Below, one piece after another: positions 23,286 to 34,240 of a stretch of DNA of 64,000 nucleotides. A model generated the notes under the pieces. The model made no database searches and was not told where the DNA came from. It saw only the letters and a list, made by a program, of their open reading frames with translations. Each line of letters begins with the position of its first letter. Position 1 is the stretch's first letter. The stretch is from Congeria kusceri (taxonomy: Eukaryota; Mollusca; Bivalvia; Myida; Dreissenidae), in contig CM051032.1 of NCBI GenBank assembly GCA_027627225.1, forward strand, positions 64,170,637 through 64,234,636, read 5' to 3'. A program made the translations under genes and the position numbers.

Positions 23286-23859
23286 TTTGTTTGATCGATT
23301 ATTGAGTTTCGCCGGGGGGGGGGGGGCGCTAAACTTGAAAGTCGCGAATTATATTAAATTCAAACATAGCCTATTGTTTGATAGCAACATTGTTGTAAAG
23401 TGAATTTATTGCGAAATTATAGCATCAAAATATAGGGCGGTGTTAACGAAAAAAGTGTATTATTTAGTAAAGTCACGCGCCAATAACGACCGACTAAGTG
23501 TTTTACTTATGCTTTACACCAGGCGTCCTGTTAACTATTGCCCATTATTAAACTCTTCCGAGCTTGAATAACAATATTAGGATATCAAGATATTATATTT
23601 TTTACTAAATGCGTGATGAACGCTGAAATCCATGTAAAACAATGAAACAAATGGCGAGTAACTTGTGCGATTCTAATTCGATTGAATGCGTCCTGGTATT
23701 AAAATATTAGAAACTATAAACAAACAGGTGCGCGATTTTTGGTTACTATATACATGTACCATAGCAAATTCGATTTGGTTGAAAATTACACATTTGTTTC
23801 GGTTTTATTACCCTAGATGTATGTCAATATGCTATAATAGCGACAATTCATCTCGTTTC

Positions 23860-23932
23860 GGTCGTTAATGTCCGCAGAGGCTACGCACTCGGGCTTTAAA
23901 ACTGTTTCGGGCGTCTGCGGACGTTAACGACC
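23860..23932. repeat. Hairpin-forming inverted repeat
   Basis: ggtcgttaatgtccgcag pairs with ctgcggacgttaacgacc around a ~37 nt loop. The stem has one mismatch over 18 bp. It lies outside any gene I can see. Confidence 0.75.
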
Positions 23933-24376
23933 TCAGAAAGGTTATCCGTATATTAACATAAATATTGGATGAAATTAACATTACGACCCCATAGTACTAA
24001 CGAGCACGTGCACATGTACCACCATTCTTCTCTCTGCGGCCTAAAAACCTCTAAATACAAACACCAAGTGTATTACAAAAATGATTCATGTATAAATCGC
24101 AATGGCAATTAAGGAAACACATACGTGTCTACTTTGTAAGACTTCCCAGATGCTTACCTCGTCATAAGGATAAGGAGATCTAGGTAGATATTTATTAATA
24201 TATGTTTTATTTTCAAAAGGTCCCATTGCAAACAAAATATGACAATACATGTTTATTATAGTCCAAAATTTAATGTTTGATAATTTTCTATATCGCGAAC
24301 TCTTTTGGTATCCCATTTCGTTGTGTTAGCAACTTCAATCATATCAGTTTAATGTTATGTTTATTTTACACCGTAT

Positions 24377-24475
24377 GTGATTGGTCGAGCGGGCATGAAA
24401 GAAACAAACTACGCTGATGCAGTGACTTCTATTCAAGGACTGCGACTTACTGACGAAATTTGGGTTACACTATGG
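24377..24475 (+). pseudogene. Single-exon relic of FBXL4-like module, plus strand
   Basis: Encodes VIGRAGMKETNYADAVTSI followed by QGLRLTDEIWVTLW, which aligns with the minus-strand exon at 62234-62410 (VGRVDIYETYYAGSVTSI ... WITLWS). There is a TAA immediately after the tryptophan and no acceptor where the homologous exon begins. It lies in the opposite orientation to the intact copies, so it is a detached fragment. Confidence 0.65.
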
Positions 24476-24952
24476 TAAACTTCATATATTTCATCGAGTC
24501 ATCATGAAATAAAATAGCTTTCATTTTTTCTTATAGAATTGGTCTTTTAAAGACAATTAACTAGTGAATATTAACATTGTAAAAGTTTGTATGTAAAACG
24601 TTATGTATTATGTGGCGGACTTTGTCCGGAGCATAATTTGACTTCTTTAGCGGATTTTTAAATAAGATGTGAACAATCATTATAAAGCAGTGAGTTGCGC
24701 GAAACAATCAGGTTTAAGACTCAAAGGTTAAGGTCAATCTTGTAGGTCCAATTTTAGTCATGTGCATACTGTCGTCGGGCATGGAGGGATTTTCAAATAC
24801 GTTGGCAAATATAATCATTAGATGGTGTGTCAGACGTTAGAACCAGTAATATAGCTGAAATATGTAAATCCATTTGAGTTTAAGTCTGAGAAGTCAATGG
24901 TGAAATAAAACATAATATAGAGAGGTTATGATGTAGCTAAGCTCATTTTGAT

Positions 24953-25012
24953 CACCATCGTGAGTAGAAGTGTCGCGTCGGACACCATCGTGAGTAGAAA
25001 TGTCGCGTCCGA
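24953..25012. repeat. Two-copy 30 bp tandem duplication
   Basis: caccatcgtgagtagaagtg followed by tcgcgtcgga, repeated once with two or three substitutions. Confidence 0.85.
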
Positions 25013-25921
25013 GAACCAGGGGCCTATTTCCCCAAAGTCACGGTCAAATGAAAAATATAATGCTGTTTTTGTTTTTTCGTGTGTAAAACAAATATTCCAA
25101 ATGCATGAACGATTTCTGAAATCACTTTCCTAAAATAGTTACACATAATGAGAACATGTGTTGCGTGCAAATAAAATAACAGACTTTTGAAGTATGTGAA
25201 TTGATGTTTTATTGTCCAAAGCATAATGCCTGTCTAAAACAGTTGAAGACAATAACCTCAACTTACAAAGCCGCTAGTTTAAGTAGATTTGCTAAATTAC
25301 AAGAAAAGAAGGGCATCAATAACGATAGTGTATTTGCCTCTGTATATGTTATATGTCATGCAATGATTATACATGTTGTTGATACTCAACATTTCTGGCA
25401 GTATGAATGCTCTCTTTGAATTGCACAGTTCCATACGAATGTACTATTATATAACTTAATGTCATGCATCTTCATTCGTTAGCACAATGTTGAAACACAA
25501 TTTATAGACATGTATAAGTCGCCGTCCTATTCTGCCATTGTGGGTTAATAAACAAGCAACAAACTTGTAATAGATATGTGTCTATTTCCCCTTGCAGACT
25601 GAAGTCCTTAGGGAATACATCTGCAGAAAATAATATTTATATCTGCGTGTAAAAGCAGCACGAAAATGGCGTCTAACTGTGTTGGAATAACGCTGTCGTT
25701 TAAAAATGGCGGAAAGGATTATTTGTTTCGTGCTGGTGCATATAATCGGTGTTAAAATAGTTTACAACAATGGGTACATACTGCCAATAATGACTAATCA
25801 AATACTACTAAGACTAGACTAAACTAGATAACTACTTGGTATTTAGAAGGTTTATTTAACCATCATAATTATTAAAAATATAAAACTGCACTTTTCACCC
25901 TATGACATATACAAATATAAC
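25013..25921. other. No gene seen; 3' flank of the sushi-ZP gene
   Basis: AT-rich. On the minus strand AATAAA at about 25852-25857 lies some 65 bp after the stop of the sushi-ZP gene and is a candidate polyadenylation signal. Confidence 0.45.
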
Positions 25922-28900
25922 TCAACCGACGATAACCGGTCCCGGCATATTGTTGCAAGTCCGAGAACAGTCCTGAACGTTACAGTAGTCTACATTACAG
26001 AAGACATTCATCCACTCACGGATAGCAGCGTACTCGTTGGTTTCGAACATGAATGTAATCTCGTGTGTCGCTATGGAAATAATATGTGTACTGCTATCAA
26101 CCTCACACCTGGAAAAAAAATACTCATAAAGAATGGTTTCCGCTTTTATCGAGGCGCGTACAGTATCAAGGTGTACAAATTAATAGCTTTATAAGAAATA
26201 AAATATTTTCGTATTTTTTCTAAAAACAAATATGTTCTGTTCATCTATGTCTTAGAAACTAAAAACTTCGTCCAAAATTAACACTGTGGTCCGTTTTATA
26301 ATGAAGACATGCTAGATCATTTCTGGGAAAGGTCATGGTTGATTTAATGCAACCAAGCATATTTTCTTATTTCTGGAGGTTATATCTATCTGCAAAATTA
26401 AATCAATTGGTTTGGTATTTATGTTAAACTGAAACAATATACTACAAGCGATATTCGACACGTTTACTTCTATTTTAAAAGCCAAAATATGTGTGGTAGT
26501 AAATTAATTGCACAGTGTTATACATAATTGACATTACAATAAAATCAAATATCATTTAAAATGTGTTTTGGGATTACTTTCGATAAAAGCCTTCGTAAGT
26601 GTATCAGGAAGTTAATAAAACTTGAATTTCAAGTTGTTGTGTTTTTCATTTTTGTTCACAGGGCTCCTTTAATTTTTTTCAGAAATGTATTCGTAGTTAT
26701 TTCCCTGTAAATATTTCGCCATTTGATTTTAGAGTATTGTTGATGAAAGTTGAACAGGCGAAAATATTAATTACACCGTACAGTAAGGCCATTATTTTCT
26801 TTACAACAGACGAGAATTTATTATTGCTCAACAGGGGATAGCTAGTATTTGATACATACAAGAAATGCACTAATAACAAAGATTTTCATAAAACGTCGAT
26901 AGCATTTCGACGAAAACAAGATTTAGCGTCTGTAAAACGCGGCGCAAACGAGGCACGTTGTTCGTTTTGTTTACCGCGATACAGGAGAAGCCGCGATGCA
27001 ACCGGAAACCACTATTGATGATTAAATATCGTGTACATTTATGGAATTCTTCAATGTTGGCCATATAATCACGTTTATGAATTTTGAATATCATTAATTG
27101 ATTATGATTTTTGTTCATTACTTTGCATTCAGATGTTATAAGAGTAATGATATTGTGCTACATTTTCAAAAATGTAAAAATTGAAACAAATTTTTACCAA
27201 ATCCATGCCAATACGTACATTTATATGAAAAATTACAAATACCCATTTTGTATAAGAAAACTACAGCCGGGAATCAGTATTAAAAGCAGGTCTGACATAG
27301 CATGATTTCAGCAGCAGTTTGAGCTCTGGATCTCGGATCGGACTCGAAATCTTCACATACACTATATTGCCCATTTGCACGTGCAATGGGTTACTAGGTA
27401 AGATCATTTGGAAGAATGGGTCACTGTAGACTAAGATGGTAATGATGTTCCCAGCGCTTTGCAAATGATTTGTTGAAATGCTGGCCACGGTATCCTTGTC
27501 GAGAACATTACATTGAACATTCTCGGTCCAGTTGAATTTCTTGGACGCTAAACTGTTTTGAGGGTCGAATACTAGCACCAACTGATTCTCAAGTGAAGAT
27601 ATGCTGAAACCTTCTAAATCCAATATGGTTTAAAACAATATTCGAAACGAAAACTGTTAAAATAATAATATCATATTATATATTATGTATAAGTTTGATT
27701 AAAATACATATTTCATCGCAACGTGGATGAATGATAAACGAAATACTAGTATTACCTTTCTTTTTCGCGTCATACACCCGCCGAAGTTATTTTCGTAAAC
27801 AATAAATGCATTTCTTTCTTCTCCTTTACATGATATAATTCCTAAGTAGATTTGTAATTCGCTATTGCAATTAGGAATCAAAGTCGCAACAATGTCATAT
27901 TGACAGTAATGTTCCAGCCCTGATGTGAGCATCTGGTTTTGACCGCAGTTGACATAACATTATCTGAAAATAATACGCATTGTACTGTGTCACAAATTAT
28001 CTATGTACACACTCAAAAAGACGTTAGCCTCTTCTTGCAATGAGATCACATACAACGCATACTTACCAGTTGATAAGCAAGACGTATTTTCGTTGGACCA
28101 GTTCCCATTGGAACTACAAAATCCCTTAAAGATCCCTTGAAGGAAATAGCCGGAGTTGCAGCTGACAGTGGATTGAGACCCATACGATGTTCAAGTTGAA
28201 GAGACGTGGCCGTTTGATGGCGCTATAGGAGTCCCACAGTCTACAAACAATATCACATTACATGATAATAATGTGGACAAAATTATGTTCATCGAGATAA
28301 CCATTGACAATGATTTTAAATACAAATAAGCATACCTATCAATTCACAGCTTGGAGCTTCAGAGTTCCACGTCCATTGTGTACATGATGCGGTGGAATTA
28401 CCAACCAGGCGATAACCTTCTTTGCAACTAAAGTATTCTGTGTTGAGGTCAACCGTGAGGTGTCCGTTAGCTTTGTTAAGAAAATCACAAGCTGTAATGA
28501 CAGATTAATTACTTATAATAGACGATATATATACTTTACTATATTAAAACCGGTAGAAAAATGTAACCGACTACTATTAAAGCAGGGAGATTTGTTTATC
28601 TCAAATGTTAAAGCAGTATTGTAATGAAAAGGAGTCTTCTCGTTACAATAGCCCACAATGTACCCTATTCGCTACCTTCATGTTAGAATCATTCAAAAGT
28701 AGGCGGAATTTTATGCGTTTTAAACGTATGCTTTTCTTAACCAAAGACACATGTAGTCATTTTTCTTCTGCTGCATACACTACCTTTTAAACTCTGTATG
28801 CTATCAAATCCGAGTTGTTCATAATTCGTTTCATTAGCACGAAATACAATCTAAAAAAAGACATGTTTGCTCTATTGTATAATGAAACAAGAAACATACT

Positions 28901-30104
28901 TTTATCTTGGGCAAATATAAAACAAAAACCGTCGACTGAGCAAACAAAGGGCAATATGGCTTTCTTAGCGACAAACTCACTATATATCTGTAACATTACT
29001 TTGTATTATGTGTCTTCGATGTATACGACTATACCTTGATAAACCGGCCGTGCACTTTAAATATATTAAAATTAATAAGTAGGTTCCTATGAAAAGTGTG
29101 TAATCTTTTAGCCTGCGCTTTGAAAACTTCTCTGGTTAAAAGTATACTCTACGAGTATATGTTATGTTATACAAGACAATTTTCTTTAAATCTACAACTG
29201 ATTTGTAACTTAATTCGAACCCTAAAATGTCTTTTTTGCAACAAAAATAAAGGTTTCGTTTATCCACATGTTATCTCGTTCAATGTAGTTCCACAAGGAA
29301 GCTAGATGATTGGTTTCGTTGTTCTCTGTTTCTTCAGTGACAAGCAGTTCTCCAACGGGAAGCGTGTGTAGGAAACTAGTTTGCTACAATCCCGGGGGAA
29401 AGCATAGGAGAAGTCATTGTGAAGCTGGTATTTGATTAGTCTGACGTGTTTTGCCGAGTTATCGTATAACAGGCGTCACCTGTAACATACGGTGACGTAA
29501 AGTTCACGTGAACATTATGTGGATATCAATGCATGCTGTGCATTCGTCAATTAAACATAAACAACATTAACATGTCTCGAAGAAGAGACTAATAAACATT
29601 ACCTCTGTATAACTAAACAAAACAATATAAAAACTTCCCGTATTTCATAAACTAATAAAATATCAGATATCTTTTTGAGAATTTAGTATTTTTGTTACAC
29701 ATTAATAAACATATTGTTTAATTTAGAACAACGTGTTGTTTAATACGAGTTTTCTTATATCTTTGTTTTTCAAAGTATACTTATGCAGCGAAAAAGCTTG
29801 AAAGCTATTAGATAAACCTTTACTGTTTTCAATCACTGATTTTGAGGATGGGGAGATGTCACAAATGCACGTGGCATTTACTATAAAGTCACCGCTTTCT
29901 TCTGGCATTTCTAGAAAGAACACATTCCTGGCCTGCACTTCGCCAGTGCCCATTTTCTTCGCACGTAGATGTACTATTACCAGACAGTTTGTAGCCGGGG
30001 AAACAGGTTATCGTCACCATTGAATTATACGAAGTAAGTCCATTTGACAGATGACTATTCTTTGGCCGCTGGAAAGGTCCACAGTTTATGCGAATAAAAG
30101 ACAA
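25922..30104 (-). pseudogene. Sushi-zona pellucida domain gene, probably decayed
   Basis: Exon order on the minus strand: sushi 1 (about 30095-29905, NCGPF ... GYKLSG ... GQEC), sushi 2 (28491-28336), sushi 3 (28240-28067), ZP-N (about 27950-27756), first ZP-C exon (about 27615-27265), last ZP-C exon (26108-25922, HEITFMFETN ... RTC, stop TGA). ZP-N has IVYENNFGGC; ZP-C has MGNIVYVKISS and LLLKSC. Sushi plus ZP is typical of secreted or surface proteins that polymerise through ZP domains. Sushi exons 2 and 3 have clean GT-AG borders and symmetric phases. Problems: an in-frame TGA in sushi 3 (28191-28193), no good acceptor for sushi 1, mismatched phases around ZP-N, a missing middle ZP-C piece, and no membrane segment. 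It is therefore a pseudogene, or a gene using alternative exons I cannot see. No N-terminal exon was found upstream. Confidence 0.65.
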
Positions 30105-32279
30105 TTGCTTCTTACTATACTAATAAACAGACTATTGCAACTGTGAGGTAAGATCAGATGTGTTGCTTCCACGGACTTTGCATTAGAATTGACACGTCGT
30201 GACATTGCTATTTACCACGTGTTGTGGCAATCGAATGTAGCACTACCATTATAGAGTTTTATTAATGGCTCACAATCTATTATATTGCATTGTTACAACG
30301 TTTAAGCAACCCACTTAATTTAGGAATTATTATGTTAATATAACTGCTTTTGTAGAACATTTCCCAATGATGTTTGCGAATAATTAAATTAAGAAACACA
30401 TTAATTTACAGAGTATATCTGCATGATACTATATCAATATATGCCACTGTTTGAGACGTTTTGTCGACAAGTTAAAAGCATGTTTCGAAGTAAACTCGTT
30501 ATCTTCATATATTACATTTATTAATCCTTTTGCCGCAACACTAAGAAAACAGGCAGCATTTTAAATAGTTAATACATACAATATTACCATTTTTCCATCA
30601 AATATTTTTATAGTAATGTGATAAATTTATATTTGTTATAATGCGTGCTAAAGCATTATTCATAATGTAAGAAATAATGTTGGTTAATATGTAAAATAAA
30701 TTAATTTTTAATGCCACTTTTTATTTGTTTCTTTAAACATTACCCTTTGAAGGCAACAAATGAATCAATTCAATAACTAGATGTTTATTTATAATATAAT
30801 GTTTATTGTATTATAATAATTTTACAAAATATCGTTGCATAACATTACCCAGTGGTTCACACGCGGGCAATGTATTATTGTAGCCTGCACAATACGCCTC
30901 AACTTCCGGTCTAACGAGTTGGTGTCCAGCATCACTTTTGAAACTCTCTGCAAGGTACAAACATGTTTAATTTCTGCCAAACCTTTCGACCACCGACAGG
31001 ACTTAGCTACTAGAATATAGGTAAACATTTATTCCATAAATGCGTTGTTGAAACAAACAAAAACAGAACTTAAAGAAAGAAAAAGCTAACAAAATACAAT
31101 AAAAACGCACATAAAGCAAATTATAAACCATGTAGCAAAACTAAAACATGAAAACAAAAAAAGAAAAAATTAACAGCATGGTTTAACAGGACATGTACGT
31201 TCAATAGAAATCATCAGATATAAAAAGGGAAGGGTTTAGTCTTGTTGATTATTGTCCATTTAATTTTTTTAATTAAACATTTGTAGCAATATGCAAACCA
31301 AATATAGATTTAACGTTAAATAAAGATTGATAATAGATCACAATTATACTGAATAACAATATTTTTAATCATTACATTATTTAAATTAATTTATCAAGAA
31401 CTTAAAATAAACCATGGTAATATTGCAACATACCAACAGTTATATTGCCAACACCAATTAAGGCATGTGTCCATGCTGTACCAACAAATTCCACCTGCAA
31501 GGAAATGATTTGTTGACACAGATATTATAAATATATTGCAATCAGGGAAAGTTTTATTAAAAGTTCCGATTTTCCTATAACCTTATAAAATTAAAGGGAC
31601 TATGTCATCGAAAAGGGCCTCAGGGAGACAGTTTCTTAAAAGAAATCTAAAATTTAGATATCAATAGTGGCATATAATAACGGTTAAAACATGGTATATA
31701 TAATAGAAAAGAGTAAACGCATTCTGATATAAAATTCAATCTATAATATGGGTTGTGTTTGTTTGGCCCTATTCCTGTTTACATTTTGACGGCAGAATAG
31801 TGAGCATTTTGTATAACCATAGATTATACACGACTCTTTACCAAACGTCATAGCACAGTTGGTTAAAGCGCTGCCTACTGTCACTTCTTCCTATGGTACC
31901 TACGTTGTGAGTTCTTTCTTATTAATTTATTGCACATGTCCTAGTAAAGCGCAAGTCTATCAAATCATATAATTTATATCAACCTGTTTTTTGAAAAAAA
32001 AACAAACCTTTGGTTCCTATGACAAAAATGAATAGCACTTTCAATGTGAACATCCTGCGAAGCACTTATGAATCCGAATGTATCGGCCACATTTAGTTGT
32101 CTCATTATATCTAGCCAACAAGTCTCCCCTAACATATACGGTTTTATCGTGGTCAGATGTCATTATGTACATCTCGGCAAGATGACGCGATGTAAGTACT
32201 GTTTGAATAATATTGAAAACACGCAGTCACAACCTGGCTTTCAAGTTTTATTTTAATACAAATTGAGAACTTTAATTTG
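30105..32279. other. No gene seen; one SINE-like fragment
   Basis: AT-rich sequence upstream of the sushi-ZP gene. It should hold that gene's signal-peptide exon if it is complete, but I cannot identify one. A tRNA-like fragment at 31846-31925 is listed separately. Confidence 0.45.
31846..31925 (+). repeat. tRNA-like SINE head fragment
   Basis: Contains a good box A (tagcacagttggttaaagcg) and a weaker box B-like gttgtgagttct about 45 nt later. The acceptor stem is not paired and the box B lacks GGTTCGA, so a functional tRNA is unlikely. Confidence 0.45.
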
Positions 32280-32932
32280 AAGGGACCTGTTCACAGAATG
32301 ACGATTTGACAAGTCTCAAACTTTTTTTCACAGATTCCAAAAAAGAAACAAAGAGTGTAAATATAGGAGTGAAATAACACCCCTGACCTAAAAATATACT
32401 CGAAGTACTGTTTCGTTAATTAGTAATCAATAGTTGAAATGAATTAAATTATAAAGCGTTTGTAACGCTAAACGATGGACAAGTTTGGATTGTTTCTGTT
32501 GTTTTCGTTGATATGTTGAAAACACGTGAATCACTTAAATAAGATTTTAAAAAAATTACAAGTTCAAGAATAAACATTTCAATGGCCGAGAGGTAACGCG
32601 TAAGACTTTAAATGGCCGAGAGGTAACGCGTAAGACTTTAAATGGCCGAGAAATAACGCGTAAGACTTTAAATGGTCAAGAGGTAACGCGTAAGACTTTA
32701 AATGGCCGAGAGGTAACGCGTAAGACTTTAAATGGCCGAGAGGTAACGCGTAAGACTTCTGTTCCGCTGGTCTGAGGTTAAAACCCCGGCGGGAGTAACG
32801 TTTTTCTCTCTTTTTGTTTCTTTTCTTGTTAAAGTACTTGAGCTTTTTTATATCAGTTGCTTTGATTTAACAAGTTAAGACGTATAATGGCATGTTTCAA
32901 AAATACAAAAATATGTGAACAAGTCCCTTTAA
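32280..32932 (+). mobile_element. TIR element with tRNA-like core, A box amplified
   Basis: Ends are gaagggacctgttcacag and the complement ttaaagggacttgttcacat, forming terminal inverted repeats. The body matches 50856-51353: attataaagcgtttgtaacg, then gttgaaaacacgtgaatcac, then a tRNA Ser/Leu-like core with box A tggccgagaggt. Here box A lies in six tandem 30 bp units. The expected box B reads gaggttaaaacccc instead of gaggttcgaacccc. It ends in the shared gtacttgagc and ggcatgtttcaaaaatacaa segments. Confidence 0.75.
32581..32757. repeat. Six-copy 30 bp minisatellite spanning an A box
   Basis: Exact 30 bp period: aatggccgagaggtaacgcg then taagacttta. Units 3 and 4 have two substitutions each; the last is cut at taagacttct, where it rejoins the SINE-like core. 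Confidence 0.95.
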
Positions 32933-34240
32933 ACTATAATATAAATATTGTCATTACGTATATCGCATTACTCTAAATAAGGTAGGCTTTTTTTCTAAAG
33001 AAAAAACACTTGCATAAACGTAGGAGTGCGTTAAGATTAACAGTTTTTCATTATGCTTATATTTTGGATATTTTTCACTAGCAAATTCAGAATTTGTACT
33101 GAAACAACAGCGACGCCCAATGCAGGTTAAATACCGGTAATCAATGTGTCGACATATATAGACAACGGTAAACGACGGGATCTAGTAAATTTTTGGTAGT
33201 ACATAATAAAATAGTATTCTTACAATATATATATATATATGTATATATAATAATATTCTTAAAATGTAAACAATATGATGAAAGCGATGAGAGATCAGTA
33301 ATAGTAAGCCGTTTTGTAAAAATTGTAAGCAATTTTTAAATTGACAAAACCGATTTTCTATTGATTTCATAGATCTCTCATTCTCAATCTGCTTTTAAAT
33401 TAAACTATGTATAAGAAGTATATATGTGAAAATTTTAGTAACTATATATAATATGATACACAAGTTCAATCGTTCAATCTTCAAATACAGGCTATAAGCT
33501 ATAAGACACTTGTGATAAGGCTACCATTAGTTTGTATCTTATGAGTGTGTTTACATAGTTTCATACATGGACGAGTGTAGTCAATAATACACTTTCCTAT
33601 GTGGTGATGATTCATTACATGCAGGTAACCATGTATATTATTTATATGTGTATCGTGTTAAATTTGGTTTGTCAACGTGTTAAACTGGGGAACAGTTGTT
33701 CCCTTATTTGCATTAAACCGTTCGTTTTCGCTAGCTCTGCTAGCTCCATGTCGTAAAAAAAATATGTTATGAAGACGTTAACAGTTCATAAACAAATTCT
33801 TAAGCTTAAATATGATTATTTAAAGGAGAGCACATGTATATAACAAACGTTGTATTGGTCTTTATTTAAGGCTTAGATAAGTTTTGTGATTGAGAACTTT
33901 CGTTGTCTTGGAATCAGGATAACCTTTTAGAGAGACGTCGCATTTTTTTATAAGTCACTAAGAACAACAAAAAGTATACCAAATCTACTTCTGCTTTTCA
34001 ATGCAAAACGTGCTTGATGCCGAGGTCATGCTGATACCGCAAAATATTGCTTTACTTTAAATAGTTTTGCATATAATGTGTATATTATTTAGATCTAAAT
34101 GGCCAATCAAAAGCCATAATTTTTTCTTAACACCTATTGCAAACCACTTATCAAACTCATCTATTGGTGTTAGAAATTATCGGAAATTAAAGGCCAAGTT
34201 TAAGGAATGTCTGACCTCTCCATGGGGAATTCCACTCATT
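32933..34240. other. No gene seen; short TA run
   Basis: AT-rich; a (TA)n tract at about 33224-33250 is the only regular structure. No exon or transposon protein recognised. Confidence 0.5.

Larger units (their letters stand above)
18314..23349. mobile_element. ISL2EU-like DNA transposon, 5.0 kb, decayed
   Basis: The terminal inverted repeats are 25 bp (attcgc...tttagcgcc on both ends) with TA on each flank (18312-18313 and 23350-23351), consistent with a 2 bp target duplication. A second, perfect 20 bp inverted repeat, atggcggcgtatggggtcat, lies just inside each end (18371-18390 and 23266-23285). Two genes converge inside it: PHD-YqaJ on plus and THAP-DDE on minus. That gene pair is the known layout of the IS4EU/ISL2EU group related to PIF/Harbinger. 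Both genes carry frameshifts or stops, so this copy cannot move on its own. The right end contains a G run at 23313-23326 that is absent from the left end. Confidence 0.88.
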
